A stretch of 64,000 bases of DNA, from the NCBI GenBank assembly GCA_900318035.1, contig ONJC01000002.1, positions 62,001 through 126,000 of the forward strand, written 5' to 3'. The translations under genes were made by a program, and so were the position numbers. This document shows, piece after piece, positions 18,393 to 28,300 of the stretch. Origin of the DNA: an uncultured Methanobrevibacter sp. (GTDB lineage Archaea > Methanobacteriota > Methanobacteria > Methanobacteriales > Methanobacteriaceae). The first letter of the stretch is position 1. Each line of letters begins with the position of its first letter. The notes under the pieces were generated by a model, which saw nothing but the letters and a program-made list of their open reading frames with translations, was not told the origin of the DNA and did no database searches.

Positions 18393-19781
18393 ATGTATAG
18401 TTTCCTGATTTGCCTTATAGCTTTAATCTTATCATATTTCATTTATGGAAAAGCTATTGAAAAAATAGCAGGTGTTGATGAAAATATTGCCACACCAGTC
18501 CAACGACTGGAAAATGGGGTTGATTATACACCATTATCCAAGTCCAAGGCATTACTGATTCATTTTTTAAATATTGCCGGTTTGGGTCCGATATTTGGAG
18601 TTATACAGGGCGCATTATTTGGTCCTGCAGCTTTCTTATGGATTACTTTAGGCACAATCTTTATAGGCGCAACACATGATTTCTTCTCAGGATTTATGTC
18701 TTTAAGAAATGACGGATCAACAATGCCCGCAATTATCTCAAAGTATCTTGGAACAGCAGCAAGGCAATTTGTTGCATTTGTTACTATCATAACAGGCGTT
18801 CTTGGAGCAGCTGTTTTTGCAAACGGATCTGCAGCACTAATCGGTGATTTGACAAGCACATCAACATTTATCTGGGTCATATTAATATTCATATACTTCC
18901 TTATTGCTACATTGCTTCCAATCGACAAGATTATTGGAAGGTTTTATCCGATTTTCGGACTGCTATTTTTGGTTATGATAATATTAATGACTGGAGGTTT
19001 GCTATTAAATCCCTCATACCCCATTCCGGAATTCACAACACAGGGACTGTACTTAACCGACAAATCAATATTTCCATTTTTATTCGTGACTATTTCATGC
19101 GGTGCTATTTCAGGCGTTCATGCATCACAGTCACCTATCGTTGCCCGATGCATTAAAACTGAAAAGGATGCAAGGCCTGTATTTTTCGGGGCCATGGTTT
19201 TAGAAGGAATAACTGCCCTTTGCTGGGCGGCTATTGCAATGGCATTTTTCCACAGTCAGCCTCAACTTGCAGCAATTTATGCGGCGACCCCATCAGTTGC
19301 AGCAAATGCAATGGCAACAGAATTGCTTGGACCAATCGGAGTAATTTTAACAATAATAGGGATTGTAGTTTGTCCAATTACTAGTGGAGACACCGCACTT
19401 AGAAGTTCAAGAATTACAATAGCAGACGAGTTTAATTTAGACCAGAAAAAATTACTTTCAAGATTAAAAATTGGAATACCTCTGTTTATAATAGCATTTG
19501 CATTAACCTTTATTGATTTTGCCATTATTTGGCGATATGTTGCATGGGCTCAATTAATTATCGGCAGCACAGTACTGCTTTCAGCAACTGCCTATCTAAT
19601 CAAAAAAGAAAAAAACTATATTGTTACTTTAGTTCCGGCCATTGTATGCATTCTAATTACATTCGGATATATACTGCAAGCTCCGGAAGGCTTAAGATTG
19701 CCTTCAATGACTGCCAATATAATTTCCGTTATTGCAACAGCGATTACTACAATAATATTTCTTAAAAAAACTCTAAATTAA
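18393..19781 (+). CDS. cstA: CstA-family transporter (peptide/pyruvate type), short form
   Basis: The protein has 462 residues and about 12-13 membrane helices. The family signature runs through the first half: N-terminal YGKAIEKIAGVDE, then TPLSKSKALLIHFLNIAGLG, GPIFGVIQGALFGP, GATHDFFSGFMSLRNDG and later GAISGVHASQSPI and GDTALRSSRI. CstA proteins of bacteria (about 700 residues) take up peptides or pyruvate under starvation; this version lacks the long C-terminal part, as short archaeal and clostridial members do. The substrate is not predictable. It stands alone with a TATA box placed for leaderless transcription. Confidence 0.88.
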   Translation: MYSFLICLIALILSYFIYGKAIEKIAGVDENIATPVQRLENGVDYTPLSKSKALLIHFLNIAGLGPIFGVIQGALFGPAAFLWITLGTIFIGATHDFFSGFMSLRNDGSTMPAIISKYLGTAARQFVAFVTIITGVLGAAVFANGSAALIGDLTSTSTFIWVILIFIYFLIATLLPIDKIIGRFYPIFGLLFLVMIILMTGGLLLNPSYPIPEFTTQGLYLTDKSIFPFLFVTISCGAISGVHASQSPIVARCIKTEKDARPVFFGAMVLEGITALCWAAIAMAFFHSQPQLAAIYAATPSVAANAMATELLGPIGVILTIIGIVVCPITSGDTALRSSRITIADEFNLDQKKLLSRLKIGIPLFIIAFALTFIDFAIIWRYVAWAQLIIGSTVLLSATAYLIKKEKNYIVTLVPAIVCILITFGYILQAPEGLRLPSMTANIISVIATAITTIIFLKKTLN

Positions 19782-19884
19782 ACAAATCTTAAAGCTAATG
19801 TTATATTTAAGTGATACATCTATTAATTAATCAAGCAAATGCGAACAATTCGGTGAATTTTAAAAAATCGGAAAAAATTGTATG

Positions 19885-19904
19885 AGATGCGGTATAATGC
19901 ATCC
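19885..19904 (-). terminator. Hairpin after the 1,708-residue adhesin gene
   Basis: GATGC/GCATC stem with an 8-base loop directly after the stop codon, followed on the minus strand by ATACAATTTTTT. A nearly identical hairpin lies at 33026-33045 after the paralogous adhesin. Confidence 0.55.
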
Positions 19905-19907
19905 CAT

Positions 19908-22900
19908 TTAAATCAGTTTAAGTTTTTTGGCTGTTTTTTCATCCACTTTGCCTGTTACTTTAAGGCCATTGGCTTTCTGGAACTGTTTGACGGCCATTTT
20001 AGTATAGTCATGATAGATTCCATCAACCATCAGATAATGGCCATTATAGCTTAGATAATATCCGTTGCTTTTCAGGGCTCTTTGGATTTTTTTAACAATT
20101 GCATGGTTTTTGCTTCCTTTAGCCACTGTTTTCCAGACAGACTTGACCGTGATTTTGGCATTTTTGGTTGCCTTTTTGTAGTACTTGTTTGCCTTAAAGG
20201 TTACAGTTGCCTTGTATGTTCCTTTATTGGAGAGCTTGGTAATCTTAAAGGTGGCCTTGCCTTTGCTGTTTGTAGTTGCCTTGTATGTATTTCCGTTGAC
20301 CTTCAGACTGACTACGGCTTTCTTGATTGGGTTGCCCTTGCTGTCCTTTAAGGTTATTGTGTATTTTTTGGTTTTTGTTGTTGTACTGAATGTTTTTGCC
20401 TTGGCAGTAATTTTAGCAGTTGCCTTTTTGACTGTAACTTCAGCAGTAGTGTTGGATCCTGTGTAGTTGTCATTGCCTTTGAATGTTATTTTTGCAGCGT
20501 ATGTTTTTGGAACCAAATTGCTTACTTTAACTTTGATTTGGCCGTTTTCATCACTAGTGTAGTTTTTAGCGGCGGTTAACTCAACAGTTACTATTGCGTT
20601 TGCCAGAGGATTTCCCCTACTGTCAGCCAGATTGATTACAAGATATTTGCTGATTTTATATGTTGCAGTCACATCTGCTGCAGTTATATTTGTGGAATCC
20701 CTGCCTACAGTCAGTACAGCTGTCTTTGAAGCGGATTTGTAGTTGCCGTCACCTGAGTAGACGATTTCAATTGTGTGGTTTCCGCCACCTAATGAAGGTA
20801 TTTCGAGGCTTGCGCTTCCGTCTGCAACAGTGACATTATCTGCAATTTCACCGTCAACTTTAGCAACCACATTACCTGAAGCATCACCCGGCAGGACAAC
20901 ATTAACGGTCGATTTCTCACCAGCAGTCACGTTTTCAGGCATTGAAATATTTACATCCACATCCTGTTTTAAAACAGTTACTGCTGCGGTTTTGGTAACC
21001 TCATTGTGATTATCGTCCGGAATTGTGGTAACTGTTAAAATGTATGTGCCTGCAGTTAAATTAAAAACAGTTATGGTTTTGCCATTGACATCAACAACAG
21101 CATACAAGTCATTGACAACAGCAACAACGCCAGTGGCTCCCGTAAATTCCACCACTGATGAACCTGAATCGCCATAATCAAAGCTGATTGCAAGAACAGT
21201 TAAAGTCGAATCCGCCTTATTAACAGTAATTGTAGCGGTTTCTGTTACGGCAGTGTGGTTTTCATCAGGAATTGAAGTAACAGTTAAAGTATGAGTTCCT
21301 GTTGCTAAATCTGAAACCGGAACGACGAAATCAATAACACCAACATCAACATCGTCTATTTTTGCAGTGATGCCAATAGCTCCCTGAGCCTTTACAGTAA
21401 CATTCTTACTTTCACCATAATCCAAATCAACATCCCCAACCGTCAAAGTGGAATTAACCTTATTAACAGTAATTATAGCAGTTTCGGATACAGCAGTATG
21501 ATTCTCATCAGGAATTGAAGTAACAGTTAAAATATGAATTCCAGCCGCTAAATCAGAAACCGGAACGATAAAATCAATAACACCAACATCAACATCGTCT
21601 ATTTTTGCAGTGATGCCGGTAGCTCCCTGAGCCTTTACAGTAACATTCTTACTTTCACCATAATCCAAATCAACATCCCCAACCGTCAAAGTGGAATTAA
21701 CCTTATTAACAGTAATTGCAGCAGTTTCTCTTACGGCAGTGTGGTTTTCATCCGCAACAGTTGTGACATTTAAAGTGTAAGTTCCTGCAGCCAAACCTGA
21801 AACCGTAATTCTTTTGCCAGCAACATTAACAACTGCTTTTGGCTGGTTGATGACATTGGCAATGACTTTGTCTGCACCTGTGAAAGACACATCCCCGGAA
21901 CCTTCACTGTTATAGTCAAATGTGATATTGTCAACCGTTAATGTGGATTCCACTTTGTTTACAGTGATTTTGGATGTTGCAGTTACAGGGTTGTGATCCC
22001 CATCAGGAACTGTAGTGACTGTTAATGTGTAGTTTCCTGCACCCAAATCAGCAATCATTATAGTGTAATTGTTAATCACAGTAACGTTAGTGCCATTGAT
22101 GTTTGCAGTGATGCCGCTAGCTCCCTGGGCGATTATTGTAACATTTTTGCTTTCACCATAATTCAAAGTAATATTGTCCAGTGTTATTGTTGAATCGGAT
22201 TTAGTGATATTTATTGTGGCATCGTTGACAGCGACATTGTCCAATCCGACATATGATGCATTGACTTTAAATTCACCGTAATCATCAAACGTATGTTCTG
22301 CCCACCAGGTTCCGTTACCCGCATAATTTGCAGTGATGTTTTCACTGTTTGACAAGACGAATAGCAATTTACCCGGCATAACCTCATTAAATATATTTGA
22401 TTTTGCAGTGATGTTAACAGTTTTATTATTGGTTGTAAGTGAAGTGACATTTGCATATAATTTCATGTTTGTAAATAATGTTTCAGCAACTTCTGTGTAG
22501 TAGGAATCCTCCTTATGGCTAAGGATAATCCAATAATCGCCGGCATCGCCTAAAACGAATGAACCATTTTCATCAGTGCCTTTAATGGCATTTATAATAT
22601 TACCATTAACAATGCCCTTAACAGTTATGTTTTGACCTGCCGGTCCATTGGAAATATCTGGAGTGAAACTGTCGGTATTTGTAATTCCATCTGCACCCCA
22701 ATAGGTCACATTGCTAAATTTAACATCACCCCTGGAATAAATCGCATTTAAAAGGTTATTAAGACCTTTAAAAGTGATTTCAACACCATTTCCATTTATG
22801 GTTACATTGAAAGGTTCATCATCTGCATTTGCTCTATTGTTTAGGAAAAGAGAATCGGAAATGCTTTTAATGCCTGAAGCAAAATAGAAGTAAATTGCAG

Positions 22901-25034
22901 AACCTGAAATCGCTTTATTGCCTGTGAAATTACAATTAGTCACATCAACATCATAAAAGAAGTAAACTGCACCACTACTATTAGAAGCGGAGTTATTGAC
23001 AAAGTTACAATTTGCAATACTGCCTGAATCCATTCCGACAGCACCCCCATCTATAGTTGCAGCGTTACCAGTGAAATTACAATTGGCCACATTACCATGA
23101 TGCACGATTAAAACTGCACCACAATCTCCAGATGCAGAGTTATTGGCAAAATTACAGTCAGACACATTACCGTCATTGACTATGAAAACTGCACCTGCAT
23201 TGCCTGCAGAGTTATTGGCAAAATTACAGTCAGACACATTGCCGTCATTGACTATGAAAACTGCACCTGCATTGCCTGCAGAGTTATTGGCAAAATTACA
23301 GTCAGACACATTACCGTCATCAGAGAAGTAAACTGCACCGCCCTGCTTTGCGGAGTTACCCGCGAAATTACAATTTTTCACAGTACCTGATTTCATGCAG
23401 ATAGCTCCACCATTATCCGAAGCGATAGCGTTTGCAAATGTGATATTATTCAACACTACATTGCCTGCGGTAATCTGGAGAATTCTTGCTTTTTGCAGTA
23501 CGTTGATTGAATGGCCGTTACCGTTGATTGTGAGTTTTCTATTGATGGTGATACCATTTGCAAACTCTTCGTCGTAAGCAGAATCAAAATAAAAATCATT
23601 GTTTAAATTAATCACAGGATTGTCATTGCCGTTGATTGTATAATTCAAAAACCAAAATGTGTGTTCAGGAGCAGTAACTGCTATGGTTCCTTTATTGACG
23701 GTTACATTGCCCAATCCGGCATATGATGCGTTGACCTGATAAACACCATAATCGTCAAATGTATGTACTGCCCACCATGTGCTTTTGGAAGCATAAGTCG
23801 CATTAATTTCTGTGCCGTTTGGTAAGATAAATAGTAATTTGCCACCTATGATGTCGGTTGGTATGTTGGATTTTGCAGTGAGGTTAACTATATTGTTGTT
23901 GGTTGTCACAGGTGTTACATTAATATAGTATTCAATGTTCGGAATTACTGTTATGGTTCTGTTGATTGCTTCAAATCCTGCATATTCGGCATTGAAAATA
24001 GCATTATAGAAACCGATCGACAAATTCACGGCCCATCCTTCACCGCTTAAGCAGCTGTATTCTCCGATTAAACTGTCATTTTTGTCATATACGCTTATTG
24101 AGATATTTCCATTGTCGACAGACATGCCGCTGTTTGTTTTTAAGTCCAATATTAATTTTTCACCGGAATTATTAAGTGCTACGAAATCCTCCACATTCAA
24201 TGCAGGAGGAACAATCTGCACATTGTAAGTTGTGCCAGTATCTTTGAAGATACATGTGTCTGCAGTAACTGGATATGTTTCTGAATAGATATCAGAACCT
24301 TCCCGAGCATAATTTCTACTAAAATAACAATTTGTCACAGTAACATGGCCTTTTGCATTGAAAATTGCACCACCCCAACTATTATATGGGTCTGCCATGT
24401 TATTAATAAAAGTACAATTTGTAACAGCACCATTGAAATTGTCAAAGTAAATTAAACCCTTCAATTGTCCATTGTTATCAATAAAATTACAATCTAAAAT
24501 TCTAACGTCGTTGCTAGTAATATAAAATGCAAGACCCCATGTTTCACGACATGCATTTTTAATAGTCAGATTTTTAACTGTAATATTATCAACATTTATA
24601 TGGAATACTTGAGTAGATGATCCCTTCATGTCAATAACAGCACCGTTACCGTCAATAATACTGTTGGGATAACTTATTTCAATAAATTCGGGGCCTTGGC
24701 CCGTGCCATTGTAATTATAGAATTTATGTTTCAGTGTGATATTTCCTCCGCCACCAATCTCATTTCTTAGATCCTCAAATGTGGCATTGGTATTTGGATC
24801 AATATCCTCACCAATAATTTCATTATCTTTTACGCTTTGTATTTCATCATCATTTGTTTTGCTTAGTACCTGGTTGTCTTCTGTTGTTTTCAAATCCTTT
24901 TCTATAGATGTTGATTCTATTTCTGGATTTTCATCACTCATCCTTAATTTATCGTCAACTTCACCTGCGCTTACGCTGGCAATGCTGATTAGGATAAAAA
25001 TAGAAAGAATCAATATTATGCTTTTGTATTTCAT
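19908..25034 (-). CDS. Adhesin-like protein: beta-helix, Ig repeats, peptidoglycan-binding-like end
   Basis: The protein has 1,708 residues. Signal peptide at 1-24 (MKYKSIILIL to VSAG). Two parallel beta-helix regions follow: about 75-260 (IIDGNGAVIDMKG, CTFINN units) and about 470-760 (NNSAGNAGAVFIVNDGNVSD units). About seven Ig-like modules (860-1520) include two nearly identical ones with KAQGATGITAKIDDVDVG. Lys-rich Ig modules come next. The last 80 residues match the PG_binding_1 fold (KGSKNHAIVKKIQRALKSNG, then KMAVKQFQKANG and TGKVDEKTAKKL). That fold binds peptidoglycan in bacteria; in a pseudomurein organism it would plausibly anchor the protein to the wall (inference). Surface adhesin by architecture; ligand unknown. 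Confidence 0.88.
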   Translation of the reverse strand: MKYKSIILILSIFILISIASVSAGEVDDKLRMSDENPEIESTSIEKDLKTTEDNQVLSKTNDDEIQSVKDNEIIGEDIDPNTNATFEDLRNEIGGGGNITLKHKFYNYNGTGQGPEFIEISYPNSIIDGNGAVIDMKGSSTQVFHINVDNITVKNLTIKNACRETWGLAFYITSNDVRILDCNFIDNNGQLKGLIYFDNFNGAVTNCTFINNMADPYNSWGGAIFNAKGHVTVTNCYFSRNYAREGSDIYSETYPVTADTCIFKDTGTTYNVQIVPPALNVEDFVALNNSGEKLILDLKTNSGMSVDNGNISISVYDKNDSLIGEYSCLSGEGWAVNLSIGFYNAIFNAEYAGFEAINRTITVIPNIEYYINVTPVTTNNNIVNLTAKSNIPTDIIGGKLLFILPNGTEINATYASKSTWWAVHTFDDYGVYQVNASYAGLGNVTVNKGTIAVTAPEHTFWFLNYTINGNDNPVINLNNDFYFDSAYDEEFANGITINRKLTINGNGHSINVLQKARILQITAGNVVLNNITFANAIASDNGGAICMKSGTVKNCNFAGNSAKQGGAVYFSDDGNVSDCNFANNSAGNAGAVFIVNDGNVSDCNFANNSAGNAGAVFIVNDGNVSDCNFANNSASGDCGAVLIVHHGNVANCNFTGNAATIDGGAVGMDSGSIANCNFVNNSASNSSGAVYFFYDVDVTNCNFTGNKAISGSAIYFYFASGIKSISDSLFLNNRANADDEPFNVTINGNGVEITFKGLNNLLNAIYSRGDVKFSNVTYWGADGITNTDSFTPDISNGPAGQNITVKGIVNGNIINAIKGTDENGSFVLGDAGDYWIILSHKEDSYYTEVAETLFTNMKLYANVTSLTTNNKTVNITAKSNIFNEVMPGKLLFVLSNSENITANYAGNGTWWAEHTFDDYGEFKVNASYVGLDNVAVNDATINITKSDSTITLDNITLNYGESKNVTIIAQGASGITANINGTNVTVINNYTIMIADLGAGNYTLTVTTVPDGDHNPVTATSKITVNKVESTLTVDNITFDYNSEGSGDVSFTGADKVIANVINQPKAVVNVAGKRITVSGLAAGTYTLNVTTVADENHTAVRETAAITVNKVNSTLTVGDVDLDYGESKNVTVKAQGATGITAKIDDVDVGVIDFIVPVSDLAAGIHILTVTSIPDENHTAVSETAIITVNKVNSTLTVGDVDLDYGESKNVTVKAQGAIGITAKIDDVDVGVIDFVVPVSDLATGTHTLTVTSIPDENHTAVTETATITVNKADSTLTVLAISFDYGDSGSSVVEFTGATGVVAVVNDLYAVVDVNGKTITVFNLTAGTYILTVTTIPDDNHNEVTKTAAVTVLKQDVDVNISMPENVTAGEKSTVNVVLPGDASGNVVAKVDGEIADNVTVADGSASLEIPSLGGGNHTIEIVYSGDGNYKSASKTAVLTVGRDSTNITAADVTATYKISKYLVINLADSRGNPLANAIVTVELTAAKNYTSDENGQIKVKVSNLVPKTYAAKITFKGNDNYTGSNTTAEVTVKKATAKITAKAKTFSTTTKTKKYTITLKDSKGNPIKKAVVSLKVNGNTYKATTNSKGKATFKITKLSNKGTYKATVTFKANKYYKKATKNAKITVKSVWKTVAKGSKNHAIVKKIQRALKSNGYYLSYNGHYLMVDGIYHDYTKMAVKQFQKANGLKVTGKVDEKTAKKLKLI
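23130..23330 (-). repeat. 75-base tandem repeats inside the adhesin gene
   Basis: Three consecutive 75-base units, two of them practically identical, encode 25-residue beta-helix coils (NCNFANNSAGNAGAVF type). Length change by slippage or recombination would keep the frame. Confidence 0.7.
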
Positions 25035-25345
25035 GTTTTTATATCTCTCGTTTATGTTTAAAAATTTTGTTTTTAATGATTATAAAAATGTTTTTGTAAT
25101 GTTAAAATTGATTGAGTGGTCGATTAAATACAGATTTTAACTCAGAGTTATATTATCAATCAAGACAATATCTGGCGGAATGTTATAAAGCTGGAAAAAT
25201 CCTAATTTCATAATAAAACACAACCCTTTGGAATGAATAGAATTACAACTAATTTAAACGCCATTCCGGCTATGGAATCAGAATTGGTTATAGCGTAAAA
25301 TGATTTAAAAAAAGATAAAAAAATAAGGAATTTAAATCCTTATCT
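25035..25345. other. Intergenic region between two giant adhesin genes
   Basis: 311 bases without a gene. The right end holds the terminator of the 2,499-residue adhesin gene; the left end should hold the promoter of the 1,708-residue adhesin gene, but several TATA-like stretches compete. Confidence 0.4.
25323..25343 (-). terminator. Terminator of the 2,499-residue adhesin gene
   Basis: ATAAGGA and TCCTTAT form a perfect 7-bp stem with a 7-base loop right after the stop codon. T-rich sequence follows on the minus strand. Confidence 0.6.
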
Positions 25346-28300
25346 TTAAATTATTCCAAGTTTTTTGGCGGTTTTTTCGTCCACTTTTCCTGTGACCTTG
25401 AGTGTTTTGTCGTTTTGGAACTCTTTGACTGCCATTTCGGTGTAGTCCCAGAAGATTCCGTCAACTTTCAGGTAGCGGCCGTTGTATTCAAGATAATATC
25501 CGTGGTTTTTCAGAGCCCTTTGGATTTTTTTGACGATTGCACTGTTTTTGCTTCCTTTCTGGACGGTTTTCCAGACGGATTTGACCTTAATTATTACCTT
25601 TTTGGTGGCTTTTTTGTAGTAGTCGTTGCCTTTAAAGGTTACTGTGGCCTTGTATTTGCCTGCTTTGTTAAGCTGGGTGATCTTGAATGTGGCTTTGCCT
25701 TTGGAGTTGGTTTTTGCCTTGTATGTTTTTCCGTTGACTTTAAGGTAAACCCACTTGTTTTTCAAAGCCTTGCCGTTGGCCTTAAGTGTAACAGTGTACT
25801 TTTTGGTTTTTGTTGTTGTCTTGAAGGTCTTGGCCTTGACTGTTATTTTAGAAGTTGCCTTTTTGACTGTAACTTTGGCGGTAATGTTGGATCCGATGTA
25901 GTTGTCATCGCCTTTGAATGTTATTTTTGCGGTGTATGTTTTTGGAACCAAGTTGCTGACTTTTACCTTGATTTGGCCGTTTTCATCACTAGTGTAGTTT
26001 TTAGCAGACTTCAACTCGACAGATACAGTGGCATTGGCTATCGGGCTTCCATTGCTGTCAGTCAATGTGATTGTAAGGTATTTTTTGACCTTGTATGTTG
26101 CAGCAACATTATCGGCAGCCAACTTGGTTGAGTCCTTATCCACGCTGATTGTAGCTGTTTTTGAAGAGGATTTGTACTTGTCATTACCAGAGTAAGCAAT
26201 TTCCACTGTGTGGTTTCCTGCACTTAATTTAGGCAATTTGACACTTGCAGTTCCATCTGTTACAGGCACGGTGCTTACAACTGTATCATCAACTTTGACT
26301 GTAACGTTTCCAGCAGCATCGCCGGGCAATTTGACATCAACATTTGAACCCTCAACATCAATTTCAGGAGTGGTGTCTTGCTTGGAAACTGTTATGTCTT
26401 TGGTTTCGCTGACAGGATTGTATTTCTCATCACCAGAGTATGCAATCTCAACAGTATGATTTCCCGCACTTAAACTTGGCAATGTAAGATTTGCACTGCC
26501 ATCAGCTACAGGAACTGTATCTACAATTTCACCGTCAACTTTAAGTGTAATGTTTCCTGTTGCATCACTCGGCAATGTGATTTCAATATTTGAATCTTCA
26601 CCCACAGTGACATTTTCAGGAATGGAAACACTTGCATTTGCATCCTGTTTATTTACAGTTACTGTAATTGATGTTGTATTTTCAGCGTATATTCCGTCGC
26701 CGCCGACTTTAACAATGATAGTGGCAGTGCCTTCTTTCAGTGCAGTGACAACACCTTTATCATCAATACTGTAAACACCTGAATCATCAGGCACATAAGT
26801 CACATTCAAACCAGCAGGAGCAGTTGTGGGAACAATTGTGAAAGTATCGTCAACTTTTAAATCCAAGGTAGAGTTGTTTACACTGACGCTGGCATCCTTC
26901 AAGCTGACAGTAACAGTAATGTTTTTGCTTTCAGCAGCAGCGTATTTATCATTGCCAATAAATCGTATGGTAACATTGGCGATTCCCTCGCCGACAGCGG
27001 TAATTGTACCAATGCCATCAACAGTGACAACACTGACATCACTGGATGTGAAATCCAGCTCACCAGCATCAGAAGGCATCAGGCTAACAACAGGAGTAAC
27101 TTCATCAGTAACCTCCATATCAATAGTTGCATTCTGAACAATAATCTCCGTAAGTATCTTACTTACAGTAACAGTAATGTTTGTTGAATTTTTGGCATAG
27201 ATTACATCGTCACCCACTTCAACAGTAATAGTGGCAGTGCCTTCGCCGACAGCAGTAACAATACCATTTTCATCTACACCGACAACAGAGCTATTGCTGG
27301 ATGAGTAAGCAATGTCAAGCAGTATTGTATCAGGATTTTTGGTAGCATTAATTTTATATGTTTCACCAACTTTTAAATCTAAAGTATCGTTATCAACAGT
27401 AACGCTGGCGTCATTCAAGCTAACAGTTACAGTGATAGTCTTGTTTTCAGCAGCTGCATATTTATTATCGCCTGCAAAGGAAACAGTGATAATTGCTTGA
27501 CCTTTACCCTGAGCAATAACATTGCCTTCATCATCAAAATCAACAACATCATAATCACTTGATATGAAAGTAACATTGCCTGCACCAGCAGGGGTCAAAG
27601 TAGCATTAATAATGGTTTCATCACCAACAAACAAGTCCAATGAAGCAGTATTGACAGTGATTTCAGTAGGGACTTTGCTTACAGTTACGGTTACATTTGT
27701 GGAATTTATGGCATAGGTTTCGCCATTGCCGACAGTTAATGTAATAATGGCTGTACCTTCGCCCACAGCTTTTACATTACCATACTCTGTAACGGTAGCA
27801 ACGGATTCATTGCTTGAGGCATAGTAAACAGTCAGGAAACGTGGATTGGCTGTAGCATTAATTATGCAAGTATCATCAACATATAAATCAATTGTGTCGT
27901 TTTCAACGCTGACGCTTGCATCATTCAATGTTACAGTAACTGTAATGGTTTTATTTTCGGCCGCTTTGTACTTATTGTCACCTGCAAAGGAAACAGTAAC
28001 ATTGGCAGTACCTTTGACGCGTGCATAGATAATGCCGTCCTCAGATACAAGTACAATATCTTCATCGCTTGATGCGTATGTTAGATTTCCAGCACCTGCA
28101 GGAGCCAATGTTGCCAGATCACTAATGTTTTCATATGCCTTCAATTCAACAGTCGCATTTGTCAGAATAATCTCTGTAGCAATTTTGCTTACAGTTACTG
28201 TTACGTTTGTGCTTGATGCAGTATAGTTTTCACAGCCTTCAAATGTCACAGTAATAAGAGCAGTTCCTTCAGCAATTGCTCTGATATTACCATCCTGATC

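Noticed and set aside
25415-26131. 238-codon frame opposite the 3' end of the giant adhesin (also 249 codons at 33133-33882)
   Set aside because: Antisense to conserved coding sequence; it is long only because the Lys/Thr-rich Ig modules give few stops on the other strand, and it occurs in both paralogues for that reason.
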